57,204 nucleotides of DNA from assembly GCA_003140835.1 (NCBI GenBank), contig PLLA01000043.1, positions 1 to 57,204 on the forward strand, read 5' to 3'. This document shows, piece by piece, positions 41,403 to 52,020 of this stretch. Position numbers and translations under genes: made by a program. This stretch comes from Candidatus Tumulicola scandinaviensis. GTDB lineage: Bacteria > Vulcanimicrobiota > Vulcanimicrobiia > Vulcanimicrobiales > Vulcanimicrobiaceae. The notes under the pieces are model-generated. The model was not told the origin of the DNA and searched no databases. It saw only the letters and a program-made list of their open reading frames with translations. Numbering within the stretch: position 1 is the stretch's first letter; every line of letters begins with the position of its first letter.

Positions 41403-41707
41403 GATTCCTCCAACATGTTCTTGATGTGTGAGAGCCGTCGCGTCCAGCCGCGGCGGTATTTCCCGACCCAACGATCGTAGACCATTTGGATCGGCATCGG
41501 ATTGAGATAGTGCAGTTTCTCTCGCCCTTTGCGTCGCGTTACGACGAGATTTGCTTCTTCCAACACGCGAAGATGCTTCATTACGCCAAATCGCGACATG
41601 GCGAGACCGGCAACCAAGTCGCCGAGTGTTTGTCCGTCGCGCTCGTACAGGCAGTCGAGCAAATGCCGGCGGCTAGCGTCGGCCAGGGCTTTAAAAACAT
41701 CATTCAA
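41399..41707 (-). CDS. ArsR-family winged-helix regulator
   Basis: About 102 aa. VFKALADASRRHLLDCLYERDGQTLGDLVAGLAMSRFGVMKHLRVLEEANLVVTRRKGREKLHYLN is a full ArsR domain; no metal-binding Cys pair is seen, so it belongs to the non-metal branch that pairs with SRPBCC proteins. Start taken as TTG 41705-41707. Its promoter and a 20-bp dyad lie 40-70 nt upstream, pointing to autorepression. Confidence 0.9.
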   Translation of the reverse strand: MNDVFKALADASRRHLLDCLYERDGQTLGDLVAGLAMSRFGVMKHLRVLEEANLVVTRRKGREKLHYLNPMPIQMVYDRWVGKYRRGWTRRLSHIKNMLEES

Positions 41708-41712
41708 GGGCG

Positions 41713-41739
41713 TTAGGCACGCCGAACAACCGCGCTCAT
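41713..41739 (-). CDS. possible 8-aa leaderless leader peptide before arsR
   Basis: ATG AGC GCG GTT GTT CGG CGT GCC TAA encodes MSAVVRRA. The ATG stands 7 nt after the TATAAT of the arsR promoter, i.e. at the predicted transcript 5' end. Its stop lies 5 nt before the arsR TTG start, which has no Shine-Dalgarno of its own. It may serve to bring ribosomes to arsR. Tentative. Confidence 0.28.
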   Translation of the reverse strand: MSAVVRRA

Positions 41740-41746
41740 GGGTTGC

Positions 41747-41776
41747 ATTATATGTGACCATTTGGTAACATGTCAA
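41747..41776 (-). promoter_or_regulatory. arsR promoter with a 20-bp operator in its spacer
   Basis: Consensus TTGACA (41771-41776) and TATAAT (41747-41752) are 18 nt apart on the minus strand. The spacer is an inverted repeat: ATGTGACCA-TT-TGGTAACAT at 41752-41771, 8 of 9 positions symmetric. A bound ArsR dimer would occlude RNA polymerase. Confidence 0.75.
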
Positions 41777-42032
41777 TAACGAAAGTTCGAACGGAGAATC
41801 TCTACGAGTTGAGCGAACGCGTTCTTGCCGTATCTCGATCAGGTTCGCGTAAAAGGGCGCGCGGTTCTGGGTAACGGTTCAAATCATTCAGCTACTTCGA
41901 TCGCGATCACGATCGCTTGGCCGTCACCGCGTGTGCTGGCATGGTGCTGTGCGGCCATGACGCTCGGGAGCGCTGCCAAAGGTGCGCCCGTCCAAGGCAA
42001 TCGGTCCGATGCCGTAAAAGTCTAGATATTCC

Positions 42033-44327
42033 GTGCGCCGTACACTCGTTCGCTTCTCCTTCCTGCTCGCGTTGACGGCGAGCGCTTTCGCGATCTCGGC
42101 TGCTGCCGGACCATCGCCGGTCACATTGCCGAACGGCTGGCTTCTCGACCCGCCGGCGGGAGCATACGTGCAGACCGGAACGATGCCGCAGGGAATGGCG
42201 GCGTCGCCCGACGGAACGACGATCGCGGTCGTCGAGTCCGGTTACAATCCGCCGACGCTCGGACTCTATCGCGTGCCGGATCTTACGAAGATCGCGTCGA
42301 TTCCGTTGCCGGGTGCCTTCGGACGTCCGCTCTGGATGGACGCCGATCACGTGCTCGTCCCCGGTGCCGACGCCGACGCGCTGCTCGACGTCGACGTTCG
42401 ATCGCAAAAGCTCGAGCGCGTCGCGCTTCCCAAAGGCTCGTATCCCGTGCTGGTCGCGGCCCACGGTGACGTCATCGCGGTCGCGACCGACGGTGACGGG
42501 TCGCTGCGTATCGGGACGCTCGCGAACCTCGGCCAAGCGCGACCGATTCCGGTCGGCGCCCACCCGAGCGGCCTCGCGTTCGATGCAGCCGGCACGAGTG
42601 CGTTCGTCACCTCGCGAGCGGCCAACGAACTCGTGAAGGTCGACGCCGGGACGCTGGCAGCGCAGCACGCGGCAACCGCTCTGCATCCGGCCGCAGTCGC
42701 CGTAAACGACGACGAAGTTTACGTGGCGCAAAGCGATGCGGACAGCGTCGGCATCTACGACGCACGCGACCTTCATCGCCGCGCGGATATTTTCGTCGGC
42801 GACGATACGGCGCCAGCTCGCGAGGTCGGGGTATCCCCAAATGCCGTGACCGTCGCCGGCGATACCGAATTCGTTAGCCTGGGCGCCGCCAACTCGGTGG
42901 CGATCCTTCGAAACGATCGCTTAACGGGTCGCGTCCAGGCCGGCTGGTACCCCACCGACGTTCTGCCGATCGGAAATACGCTCTACGTGCTCGACGGCAA
43001 GGGCGAGGGCGCGCGCCCCAATCCGCACTACCGGATGCGCAGCCACGACGATCGCGACTATATTGGAGCGATCGAGTTCGGCTCGCTACGGGCATCGGCG
43101 ATGCCGCCGGCCGCTACGACGCCACTGGGCAATCCCCAAGGCTCGAAGGGTTGGGCGAACGCACGACCGCCAAACTCGGTGGTCCGCTCGGGCGGCCCAG
43201 TCGCGCACGTATTTTTCGTCTTGAAGGAAAACCGTTCGTATGACCAGGTCCTGGGCGACGTGCGCGCGGGCAACGGCGACCAATCCTTGGCGTGGTTCGG
43301 CCGCAGCGTCACGCCGAACGAACACGCATTGGCCGCGCGCTTCGGCCTGTTCGACAACGCATATACCAGCGGCGAAGTCAGCGATGCGGGTCATATGTGG
43401 GCGGATGCCGCGTTTGCCAACGACTACGTCGAGCGCTTTTGGCCACCGGCCTACGGCGGCCGGCGAGACGTCGACGATCTCTCCGCCGGCGCCGGTACGC
43501 GCGTGCCCGCCAATGGCTTCGTTTGGGACGCTGCACGCCGCGCCGGCGTATCGTTCCTCGACTACGGCGAGTTGGTCGACCCCGAAGCCTTCCGGCCGGG
43601 TCACTGGATTGCCGACGTTCCGAGCTTGAAAGACCACATCGATTCGCTGTACGCCGGCTGGGATCTCGACTATAGCGACCTGGACCGCGTAAAAGAATGG
43701 CGCCGCGACTTCGCTAAACGCGTCGCCACAGGTACTCTTCCGCAACTAGAATTCATCTGGCTGCCCAACGATCACACGTACGGCAGTAAGGCCGGCAAAC
43801 TGGCTCCCGCGTCGTACGTGGCGACCAACGACTACGCCCTGGGCCAAATGGTCGATACGCTTTCACACTCGAAGATTTGGAAATCGTCGGCGATGTTCGT
43901 CATCGAAGACGACGCCCAGGACGGCCCCGACCACGTCAGCGATCAGCGCACCACGCTGTTCGCGATTTCGCCCTACGCGCGCGCTGGCGTGCGGCCCGAG
44001 CATTACGCAACGGTCGGCGTTTTGCGCACGATTGAAATCATGCTCGGTATGCAGCCGTTGTCGACCTACGACGCGATGGCCGTGCCGCTCTATGCGGCCT
44101 TCGGTCCTACGGCGGACGCGCGTCCGTACGCGGCACTCCCGCCGCAGATCGACGTTACCCGCCGCAATGGCCGAGTCGCCTACGGAGCCGGCGCGAGCGC
44201 GCGTCTGGACTTCAGCCGCCCCGACGCCGCTCCCGAGGGCGTTCTCGAGGACGTCATCGCACACAACCGCCAATACGTTACCGTTCGCACTCCGCAATTC
44301 GCTTTTCCAGGAAGCGGCGTTCGCTGA
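42033..44327 (+). CDS. secreted beta-propeller / phosphoesterase fusion protein
   Basis: 764 aa. A signal peptide (FSFLLALTASAFAISAAAG) is followed by a YncE-like seven-bladed propeller (about 50-350: MAASPDGTTIAVVESG, SGLAFDAAGTSAFVTSRAANELV). Then comes a phosphoesterase domain of the phospholipase C / AcpA family, starting AHVFFVLKENRSYDQVLGDV near residue 390 and including SDAGHMWADAAF, FIWLPNDHTYG and FVIEDDAQDGPDHV. The E-N metal-binding pair and DGPDHV are conserved. Likely a periplasmic phosphatase or phospholipase. The 3' end overlaps the convergent sigma-factor gene by 50 bases. Confidence 0.88.
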   Translation: MRRTLVRFSFLLALTASAFAISAAAGPSPVTLPNGWLLDPPAGAYVQTGTMPQGMAASPDGTTIAVVESGYNPPTLGLYRVPDLTKIASIPLPGAFGRPLWMDADHVLVPGADADALLDVDVRSQKLERVALPKGSYPVLVAAHGDVIAVATDGDGSLRIGTLANLGQARPIPVGAHPSGLAFDAAGTSAFVTSRAANELVKVDAGTLAAQHAATALHPAAVAVNDDEVYVAQSDADSVGIYDARDLHRRADIFVGDDTAPAREVGVSPNAVTVAGDTEFVSLGAANSVAILRNDRLTGRVQAGWYPTDVLPIGNTLYVLDGKGEGARPNPHYRMRSHDDRDYIGAIEFGSLRASAMPPAATTPLGNPQGSKGWANARPPNSVVRSGGPVAHVFFVLKENRSYDQVLGDVRAGNGDQSLAWFGRSVTPNEHALAARFGLFDNAYTSGEVSDAGHMWADAAFANDYVERFWPPAYGGRRDVDDLSAGAGTRVPANGFVWDAARRAGVSFLDYGELVDPEAFRPGHWIADVPSLKDHIDSLYAGWDLDYSDLDRVKEWRRDFAKRVATGTLPQLEFIWLPNDHTYGSKAGKLAPASYVATNDYALGQMVDTLSHSKIWKSSAMFVIEDDAQDGPDHVSDQRTTLFAISPYARAGVRPEHYATVGVLRTIEIMLGMQPLSTYDAMAVPLYAAFGPTADARPYAALPPQIDVTRRNGRVAYGAGASARLDFSRPDAAPEGVLEDVIAHNRQYVTVRTPQFAFPGSGVR

Positions 44328-45522
44328 GATTGCGGGCGAGCGCAAGCGCTGCTTCGAAGTGTGCGCGCGCAACCGCCCCTCTCCCGCGGCGCCGTTCGAG
44401 TTCGCCGCGCGCCGCATGATAAAAGGGATACCGCTCGAGCCGATCGCGGTCGTCGATGGCATCGATCGCTTCCAAGCCTAGCTGCGGCCCGCGTAGCTGA
44501 GCCACCGCAATCGCGCGGTTGAGGGCGATGACCGGCGAGGGAGCGATCGACGTCAACGTATCGTAGAGGGCGACGATTGCATTCCAATCGGTATCTTCGA
44601 AGCGCGACGCAGCCGCGTGCACGGCCGCGATTCCGGCTTCAACGTGATACCGGCTGATCTCGGAACCAAAGGCCGACCGTTCCAGCCAATCGCGGCCGGC
44701 TACGATCATGTCGCGGTCCCAGCGCGTACGATCCTGATCGAACAGCGAGTTAAGCTCGCCGGAGGCGTCGAGGCGCGACGGCAAGCGGGCCGCGTCGAGG
44801 TACATGAGCGCGCACAGCGCCCGAGTCGATGGCGCATCGCCGAGAGCGTGTTCGGCCAGCAAGCGCGTGAGCCGGATAGCTTCGCGACACAGATCGCCGC
44901 GCACGACCGAACGCGGCGACGCACCGTGATACCCTTCGCTGAAAATCAAATAGAGCGCCCGCTGCACCGCCGGCAGGCGGCGTGCAAAGTCGGCCGCATC
45001 GGCGATGTCGAAAAGTACGCCGGATTCGGCCAGCGATTTCTTGGCACGCGTCAACCGCTTTTCGACGGCGGCCCGGCTGCTGACGAAGGCGCTAGCGATC
45101 TCCTGAACGCCGAATCCGCCCGCGAGTTGCAATACCAGCATCACTTGCGCCGTATCGGGAAGACGCGGATGGCAGCACGAAAACATCAACCTCAGTTGAT
45201 CGTCGGGAATCCCGATCGGATCGAAAATCTCTTCGACCGCATTGGCGACGGTCCACTCCGTTTGCAAAAGCCGTCCGAGATCCGGAGCGAAGGTTCGCGC
45301 CGTTCGTTCGCGTCGCAACACGTCGAGGGCTCGGTTCTTGGCGGTTTTCATCAGCCACGCCGACGGATTCTCCGGGACGCCGCGAAGCTTCCAGACCTCT
45401 AAAGCGCGGCAGAAGGCGTCTTGTACGACGTCTTCTGCCAGCGCGAGGTTATGAAGACCGAACACGCGTGTGAGCGCGGCGACCATCCGTCCCGATTCGT
45501 GGCGAAAGAGATGGTCGCTCAC
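44278..45522 (-). CDS. ECF42-type RNA polymerase sigma factor with C-terminal extension
   Basis: 414 aa. Sigma-2 (AEDVVQDAFCRALEVW...PSAWLMKTAKNRALDVLRRE) is followed by sigma-4 (LVLQLAGGFGVQEIASAFVSSRAAVEKRLTRAKKSL) and then a roughly 200-aa helical extension (VQRALYLIFSEGYHG, ALNRAIAVAQLRGP) typical of the ECF42 group. These factors are encoded next to DGPF (YCII-like) proteins, as here, and lack an anti-sigma factor; the extension is thought to control activity. GTG at 45520-45522 is preferred because CCGGAG lies 4 nt upstream; GTG 45537 is the alternative. Confidence 0.93.
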   Translation of the reverse strand: MSDHLFRHESGRMVAALTRVFGLHNLALAEDVVQDAFCRALEVWKLRGVPENPSAWLMKTAKNRALDVLRRERTARTFAPDLGRLLQTEWTVANAVEEIFDPIGIPDDQLRLMFSCCHPRLPDTAQVMLVLQLAGGFGVQEIASAFVSSRAAVEKRLTRAKKSLAESGVLFDIADAADFARRLPAVQRALYLIFSEGYHGASPRSVVRGDLCREAIRLTRLLAEHALGDAPSTRALCALMYLDAARLPSRLDASGELNSLFDQDRTRWDRDMIVAGRDWLERSAFGSEISRYHVEAGIAAVHAAASRFEDTDWNAIVALYDTLTSIAPSPVIALNRAIAVAQLRGPQLGLEAIDAIDDRDRLERYPFYHAARGELERRRGRGAVARAHFEAALALARNLSERRFLEKRIAECER

Positions 45523-45539
45523 CGCACTCCGGTGCACGT

Positions 45540-45878
45540 CTACATGTCCATCTTCATGATCGGACGAACCTCGACGAAACCACCGACCTCGAGAATCGGG
45601 CAGCCGCGGGCGAGCTCCGCGGCGCGCGCGAGGCTGTCGGCCTCGACCAGGCTAAATCCGCCGACCAGGTCTTTGGCCTCGGCGAACGGGCCGTCGGTTA
45701 CGGTGCCTTTGGTATCGACGACTTTGCCTTCACCTTCCAGCGGCTGGCCCGGATCTTTTAGGTTGCCGCTGGTCGTTAAGTCCTTCATCCAGTTCAGCCA
45801 CTTCTGCATGATCTGCTGTGACTGCTCCGGGGTTCCGCCACGCTGGCCGCCGCGGTAGAGATAGAGGAATTCGCTCAT
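45540..45878 (-). CDS. DGPF (YCII-related) domain protein, partner of the ECF42 sigma factor
   Basis: 112 aa. SEFLYLYRGGQRGG at the N-terminus and the signature TDGPFAEAKDLVGGFSLVEAD in the middle define the family. ATG 45876-45878 with GGAGG 7 nt upstream. The sigma factor gene follows after 17 nt. DGPF genes are the usual regulatory targets of ECF42 sigma factors; their biochemical role is unknown. Confidence 0.92.
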   Translation of the reverse strand: MSEFLYLYRGGQRGGTPEQSQQIMQKWLNWMKDLTTSGNLKDPGQPLEGEGKVVDTKGTVTDGPFAEAKDLVGGFSLVEADSLARAAELARGCPILEVGGFVEVRPIMKMDM

Positions 45879-45911
45879 GTCGTTGCCTCCAGAAAGGGTG
45901 TTTGTGGGAGC

Positions 45912-45940
45912 TAGACGTTTGAGCGCTGCATCCGCGGACA
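45912..45940 (-). promoter_or_regulatory. candidate ECF42-dependent promoter of the DGPF/sigma operon
   Basis: On the minus strand TGTCCG (45935-45940) and CGTCTA (45912-45917) are 17 nt apart, about 35 nt before the DGPF start. From memory, ECF42 promoters have TGTCGA at -35 and CGTC/CGA-like -10 elements; the fit here is close but not exact. Confidence 0.38.
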
Positions 45941-45987
45941 TTTCTCCCGAAAACTCCGCTACGCGCGGCACGAAAGGGATGAATTCT

Positions 45988-46000
45988 GGTTCAGAGAACC
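45988..46000. promoter_or_regulatory. inverted repeat upstream of the PhyH gene
   Basis: GGTTC-AGA-GAACC is a perfect 5-bp dyad about 42 nt before the dioxygenase start, in the divergent region with the DGPF gene. It could be an operator; no regulator gene is adjacent. Confidence 0.3.
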
Positions 46001-46041
46001 TTACGGAACTTCTTGTTGTAAATAGTTGAGGGTTGACTATC

Positions 46042-47028
46042 TTGCAGAGCCAGACCGAAGTCGGCGCGATGAATGAGTTCGTAAATCAGGAACTCCCGCA
46101 GTACGACCCCCACGACGTGAATCCACCGGTCCGTCCCCGATTTCGCAGCCAGTTCGGGGGCTTATGGACCGACTTGAGCAACGCCGACGCGATACTCGCC
46201 GGCAAGGTCGCAACCGGAGCGATCTCTCCGTCGGAGGGCCGTTTGGTCGGCGAGTTCATTCAAAAGGGCTTCGTCTTGCTGCCGAGAGCGGTCGACCTCA
46301 ACTTGGTCGACCGCGTTCTCGAAGATATCGAAAGCATCGCCGAAGGAAAGATTCAGCGTAAAGCTTCCTATTGGGATTCGACCGGTCATCACATCGAAAC
46401 CGCGACCCGCGAGAACACGGTGCAACTGGAAGCCAAGATTCTCGACATGCACGAAGCGTCGGATTCGGCTCAACAGATTATTTTCGCTCCGGCGATTTCT
46501 CGCTTCTTGAACATCGTATTCGAGCGTCCCGCGCTTGCGTTCCAATCTCTGGGATTCATTCGCGGCTCGCAGCAAGGCGTTCATCGCGATACGGCGTTCG
46601 TGCGCGTCAGCTCGTCCCAAGAGTTCGTCGCTTCGTGGATCGCGTTGGAAGACGTCGTCCCCGGCTCCGGCGAACTCGAATATTACGTCGGAAGCCACGC
46701 CCTTCCGGATTATCTCTTTTCGGGAGCCGATCGCTGGGTCAAGCCGGGCAACCCCGAGCTCGAGGGGTTCTCCGGAGCGCTCCACGAGATGGCCAAGGCC
46801 GCCAACCTGGAGTTCACGCAGTTTCGGCCGAAAAAAGGCGACGCTCTCATTTGGGCCGCCGAACTCATGCACGGCGGCTCGCAGATCGAAGACGAAAGCC
46901 GGACGCGTAAGAGCCTCGTGACGCACTACTGCCCGGTCGATCAGCATCCGATGTATTTCTACAAAGGAAATCAGGTAAAGCGGCCGTCGGTAGGCGGAAA
47001 CTTTATTTGCGCCGAGCGCTGGTCGTAG
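46042..47028 (+). CDS. phytanoyl-CoA dioxygenase (PhyH) family protein
   Basis: About 328 aa, Fe(II)/2-oxoglutarate oxygenase fold. The iron facial triad is visible as HxD in GVHRDTAFVRV and the distal His in MHGGSQIEDESRTRKSLVTHY, where the following Arg would hold 2-oxoglutarate. The start is uncertain: TTG 46042 has GAGGG 9 nt upstream; TTG 46033 and ATG 46069 are alternatives. It hydroxylates an unknown small molecule or lipid. Monocistronic, divergent from the DGPF gene. Confidence 0.88.
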   Translation: MQSQTEVGAMNEFVNQELPQYDPHDVNPPVRPRFRSQFGGLWTDLSNADAILAGKVATGAISPSEGRLVGEFIQKGFVLLPRAVDLNLVDRVLEDIESIAEGKIQRKASYWDSTGHHIETATRENTVQLEAKILDMHEASDSAQQIIFAPAISRFLNIVFERPALAFQSLGFIRGSQQGVHRDTAFVRVSSSQEFVASWIALEDVVPGSGELEYYVGSHALPDYLFSGADRWVKPGNPELEGFSGALHEMAKAANLEFTQFRPKKGDALIWAAELMHGGSQIEDESRTRKSLVTHYCPVDQHPMYFYKGNQVKRPSVGGNFICAERWS

Positions 47029-47070
47029 CCTACTAAGGGGTGGCGCTCCCCTTGACGATTCCGCGCACCG

Positions 47071-47216
47071 TTATTCCGCTTGCCTTCCCAAACCCAGTAC
47101 CAGCCCGCTCCACGTGCCGTCGAGTCCGTCCGCACGCGCGTTCCCCCCACACAGGGCTAACGACAGAACGATCGTTTCGCGTCGTGAGGACGCCTCCGTT
47201 GCGTTGCTTCGCTCAT
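47071..47216 (-). pseudogene. possible remnant of a secreted-protein gene
   Basis: An ATG at 47214-47216 has AGGAGG upstream but its frame ends after 18 codons. The neighbouring frame reads ETIVLSLALCGGNARADGLDGTWSGLVLGLG before a stop at 47071. That looks like a signal peptide (cleavage after ARA) and the LDGTWSG start found in some exported hydrolases. A shift between frames would join them. Probably a decayed gene; weak evidence. Confidence 0.25.
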
Positions 47217-47269
47217 AGCGCCTCCTCGCTCTTGTCTTCCGGCCGTACCGATTTTCGCCGGTAGCGTCG

Positions 47270-48857
<1,588 letters not shown>

Positions 48858-48881
48858 TAGGCCCCTCCCCAAGCGTTATCG

Positions 48882-48897
48882 TGCGACGCGAGTCGCA
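48882..48897. other. GNRA-capped hairpin between tRNA-Leu and the HtrA gene
   Basis: TGCGAC-GCGA-GTCGCA: a perfect 6-bp stem with a GCGA tetraloop, 36 nt before the HtrA-like start codon. Could stabilise the leader of the protease mRNA. Confidence 0.3.
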
Positions 48898-48933
48898 ACC
48901 GGGCGATTGGGCGCCGGGTCTTGAGGGACCGAC

Positions 48934-49887
48934 ATGCCCCTTTCCCTCGTCGAAGTCGACTCGCCGGCGATCCTCGATCCGTACTCGGCGGCGGTAACCG
49001 CCGCCGCCGAGCGCGTCAGCCCGGCCGTGGTCTGCATCGACGTGCGCAATGGGCGCGGCGGCGGCAACGGATCCGGCTTCATCTTTACACCCGACGGCTT
49101 CGTGCTCACCAATAGCCACGTCGTGCATGGTGCCGAGCAGATTGGGGTGGCATTACTCGACGGACGCGAGCTGCGCGCGACGCTCGTCGGCGACGATCCG
49201 CACGCCGATTTAGCAGTGTTGCGGGTGGACGCTCCGGACCTCGCGCACGTCGCGCTCGGCGACTCGGCGGCATTGCGCCCGGGTCAGCTCGTCGTCGCCG
49301 TCGGCAATCCGTACGGCCTCGCGTACACGGTCACCGCCGGCGTGGTCAGCGCGCTGGGACGCACGATGCGTTCGCAATCCGGCCGCTTGATGGACAACAT
49401 CATTCAAACTGACGCCGCCCTCAACCCGGGAAACTCCGGTGGTCCGCTCGTGACGGCGGCCGGCGAAGTCATCGGCGTCAACACCGCAGTCCTCCCCGGT
49501 CAAGGCCTTTGCTTCGCCATCGCGATCGACACCGCCAAGCACGTCGCCGGTCTTCTCGTACGCGACGGGAAAGTGCGGCGCGGCTACCTCGGAATCGCCG
49601 GACAAGATATCGTGCTGGCACCCGCCGCGGCCAGACGTTTCGGCCTCGACGAGCGCCGGGCGATCGTGGTCAACACGGTCGAACCCGGCAGCCCGGCCGA
49701 CACCGCTCGCATTAAACCCGGCGACGTTTTGCTGGCCTTCGAGGGACGGCGCGTCGCCGGCCTCGACGCGCTGCACAAGATTCTCACCAGCATCGACTTG
49801 AGCCGTCCGTACAAACTCGACGTCCTTCGCAAGAGCGAGCGACTCGCGCCGATAATCTTGCCGGTTGAGTCGCCTCATGATTCGTAA
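48934..49887 (+). CDS. HtrA/DegP-like S1C serine protease with one PDZ domain
   Basis: 317 aa. The trypsin-like triad is visible: His in LTNSHVVHG, Asp in [12 protein letters not shown] and Ser in [11 protein letters not shown]. One PDZ domain follows (about 215-305: [33 protein letters not shown]). There is no signal peptide or membrane anchor, unlike most HtrA proteins, so it is probably cytoplasmic. ATG with GAGGG 6 nt upstream. It overlaps the MFS exporter gene by 11 bases, suggesting shared expression. Confidence 0.93.
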   Translation: MPLSLVEVDSPAILDPYSAAVTAAAERVSPAVVCIDVRNGRGGGNGSGFIFTPDGFVLTNSHVVHGAEQIGVALLDGRELRATLVGDDPHADLAVLRVDAPDLAHVALGDSAALRPGQLVVAVGNPYGLAYTVTAGVVSALGRTMRSQSGRLMDNIIQTDAALNPGNSGGPLVTAAGEVIGVNTAVLPGQGLCFAIAIDTAKHVAGLLVRDGKVRRGYLGIAGQDIVLAPAAARRFGLDERRAIVVNTVEPGSPADTARIKPGDVLLAFEGRRVAGLDALHKILTSIDLSRPYKLDVLRKSERLAPIILPVESPHDS

Positions 49888-51103
49888 ACTTCTTCCGATC
49901 CTCGGCGTCACGTTCATCGACATCATCGGTTTCAGCATGCTGATCCCGATGTTGCCGTATTTCGTAACCCACTTCGGGGCGTCACCTTTCGTCGTCGGCG
50001 TGTTGTTTGGGACGTTTTCGTTTTGTCAGCTAGTAACGGCGCCGCTCTGGGGCCACGTCTCCGACCGGTTCGGACGGAAACGAGTGCTGATAATCTCCCA
50101 AATCGGTGCCACCATCGGTTGGGCGATGCTGGCATTTGCGCCCGGCATCGGGCTGGTCTTCGTCGCTCGCATCATCGAAGGCATTTCCGGCGGCAACATC
50201 AGCATCACGCAAGCGTACGTCGCCGATTTAGTGGAAGCAAAAGATCGTTCGCGGGCGTTTGGCCTGATCGGCGCCATGTTCGGCGCCGGCATGATCTTCG
50301 GACCGTTCGGCGGCGGCATTCTCTTCGCCCATTTCGGCTTCTCGGCCCCGTTCTTAGCGGCGGCGGCCCTGCAACTCGCGACCCTCGGCATTACGATCGT
50401 CATGTTGCCCGAATCGAGAGCTCGCGCCACCGACGAGGAGCACGTCGGCCTGCGCGAGATCCTGGCGAACTTTAAGAAACCGCGCCTTTCGCGAATTCTT
50501 TGGCAGAAGCTGGCGATATCGCTCGGCCTGTACGGCTGGTTTGCCGTCATCGCGCTCTACCTTCAGCGCCAACTCGGATTCTCGCTGACGCAAACGGACT
50601 ATTTCTTTTCGTTGTTCGCCGTATTCAACGTATTGGTCAACGTCTTTCTCATCGGCCGCATCTCGGCTCGCTTGGGCGATCGCACGATGTCGAACGTCGG
50701 CCTCGTATCGCTCGCCGGAGCGTTCGCCTCGCTTCCGTTCGTTCACGATATCGCCATTCTGAGTTTGACGATGATCTTCTTTTCGTTCGGAATGGCCCTG
50801 GTGAACACGGGCATCACCGCGCTCATCAGCAACGCCGCTTCCGATCGCGAACAAGGCACCGTATTAGGCGCGAGTTCGTCGCTCGATTCCCTCTCGGGCA
50901 TTTTGGCCCCGCCGGTTTCGACCGGCTTGTTGGCTGGCTTCGGGGCCGCCTTCGCGGGCGTCGAATCGCTGACGTTCGTAACGGTCGCGCTCGTCATGGG
51001 CGTGGCCAACGCGCGCGGCGAAACCGGCGGCGGCCAGTCGCCGGCAGAAGATCCGCTCTTTACCAATGAAATCGAAACCGCCAACGCGGAAAACGTTCAG
51101 TAG
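49877..51103 (+). CDS. MFS drug-efflux-type transporter (TetA-like)
   Basis: 408 aa, twelve helices. [20 protein letters not shown] is the typical first helix of TetA/multidrug MFS exporters, and motif A reads [34 protein letters not shown] and [19 protein letters not shown] match motif C-type regions. ATG 49877-49879 is used; a TTG four codons earlier is possible. Probably exports small molecules. Convergent with ku. Confidence 0.9.
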   Translation: MIRKLLPILGVTFIDIIGFSMLIPMLPYFVTHFGASPFVVGVLFGTFSFCQLVTAPLWGHVSDRFGRKRVLIISQIGATIGWAMLAFAPGIGLVFVARIIEGISGGNISITQAYVADLVEAKDRSRAFGLIGAMFGAGMIFGPFGGGILFAHFGFSAPFLAAAALQLATLGITIVMLPESRARATDEEHVGLREILANFKKPRLSRILWQKLAISLGLYGWFAVIALYLQRQLGFSLTQTDYFFSLFAVFNVLVNVFLIGRISARLGDRTMSNVGLVSLAGAFASLPFVHDIAILSLTMIFFSFGMALVNTGITALISNAASDREQGTVLGASSSLDSLSGILAPPVSTGLLAGFGAAFAGVESLTFVTVALVMGVANARGETGGGQSPAEDPLFTNEIETANAENVQ

Positions 51104-51112
51104 TTAGCCGGG

Positions 51113-51964
51113 CTAAGCGGCGGTCTTCTTGCGGCGTTTGGTCGCCGGTTTGTCTTGCGAGGCGGTGCGGCCGTTCGACGATGCGCGCCGCTTTTTGCTC
51201 TCTTCCAGACTCTGCGCGAGCACGTCCATGAGATTGACGACTTTGGCGCGCGGCGCGACCTTCTTGGCTTTCGGCAGTTCCTGACCGTTCGCGCGAGCTT
51301 CGATCATGGCCAGCACTTCGTCATGGTAGCGATTGGCGAACTTGTCGGGCTCGAACTCGTCGACGCTCATCGTATCGATCAGCATCTTGGCCATTTTCAT
51401 CTCGGCTTCGGGCAGGTTGTCGCGATCGGGCAGCTCGAGCGAACCGGGTTCGATGATCTCGCTGGCCCAATGCATCAGCTCGAGCACGAGCGCGTCGTCG
51501 AGCGGTTTTACGGCGGCGATGTATTCCTTGGTGCGAATCACGACGCGCGCGATGGCGACGCGATTGCTCGTCGACAGGGCTTCGCGCAGCAGCGCGTAGG
51601 CGTGGCGGCCTTGCTTGGTGGGTTCGAGATAGTACGGCTTGTCGAAGTACATCGGATTGATTTTGTCGAGTTCGACGAACTCCAAGATGTCGACGGATTG
51701 CGTCGCTTCGGGATTGACTTTCTTGAAGTCCTCGTCGGTCAAAATGACGTACTGGCCCTTCTCGTACTCGTAGCCTTTGACGATTTCGTCCCACGGAACC
51801 GGCTTGCCGTCGACGCTGCAGGTGCGCTCGTACTTGATGCGCCCCTCGTCTTTTTTGTGAAGCAAGTTGAACGACAGCTCGTCGGATTTCACGGCTGTAA
51901 ACAGCTTGACCGGTATCGTCACGAGCCCGAAGTTGATAGCCCCAGACCAAATTGCATGCGCCAT
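51113..51964 (-). CDS. ku: non-homologous end joining protein Ku
   Basis: 283 aa, normal bacterial Ku. HAIWSGAINFGLVTIPVKLFTA is the classic N-terminus, followed by the DNA-ring core with VKGYEYEKGQYVILTDEDF and YYLEPTKQGRHAYALLREAL. A Lys/Arg-rich tail (KKRRAS, KRRKKTAA) probably contacts DNA beyond the ends. It binds DNA ends and recruits LigD. TAGAAT lies 9 nt before the ATG, so it may have its own promoter in addition to read-through from ligD 56 nt upstream. Confidence 0.97.
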   Translation of the reverse strand: MAHAIWSGAINFGLVTIPVKLFTAVKSDELSFNLLHKKDEGRIKYERTCSVDGKPVPWDEIVKGYEYEKGQYVILTDEDFKKVNPEATQSVDILEFVELDKINPMYFDKPYYLEPTKQGRHAYALLREALSTSNRVAIARVVIRTKEYIAAVKPLDDALVLELMHWASEIIEPGSLELPDRDNLPEAEMKMAKMLIDTMSVDEFEPDKFANRYHDEVLAMIEARANGQELPKAKKVAPRAKVVNLMDVLAQSLEESKKRRASSNGRTASQDKPATKRRKKTAA

Positions 51965-52020
51965 AGTCTGCCTATTCTACCCGATTTGGCTCGCCGTGTC
52001 CCGGCGGCGACGGGGCTGGG

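Larger units (their letters stand above)
41708..42032. other. intergenic region between arsR and the phosphoesterase gene
   Basis: 325 bases. The left third holds a 9-codon leader frame, the arsR promoter and its operator. The rest (41780-42032) contains no open frame with protein-like sequence and no clear hairpin. The plus-strand gene at 42033 must have its promoter here, but I cannot point to a convincing one. Confidence 0.5.

Noticed and set aside
41825..42025. 66-aa frame upstream of the phosphoesterase gene
   Set aside because: No ribosome-binding site or -10 box at the proper distance, and the sequence is not protein-like.
44617..45402. 261-aa frame opposite the sigma-factor gene
   Set aside because: No recognisable domain and the opposite strand is a clear ECF42 gene.
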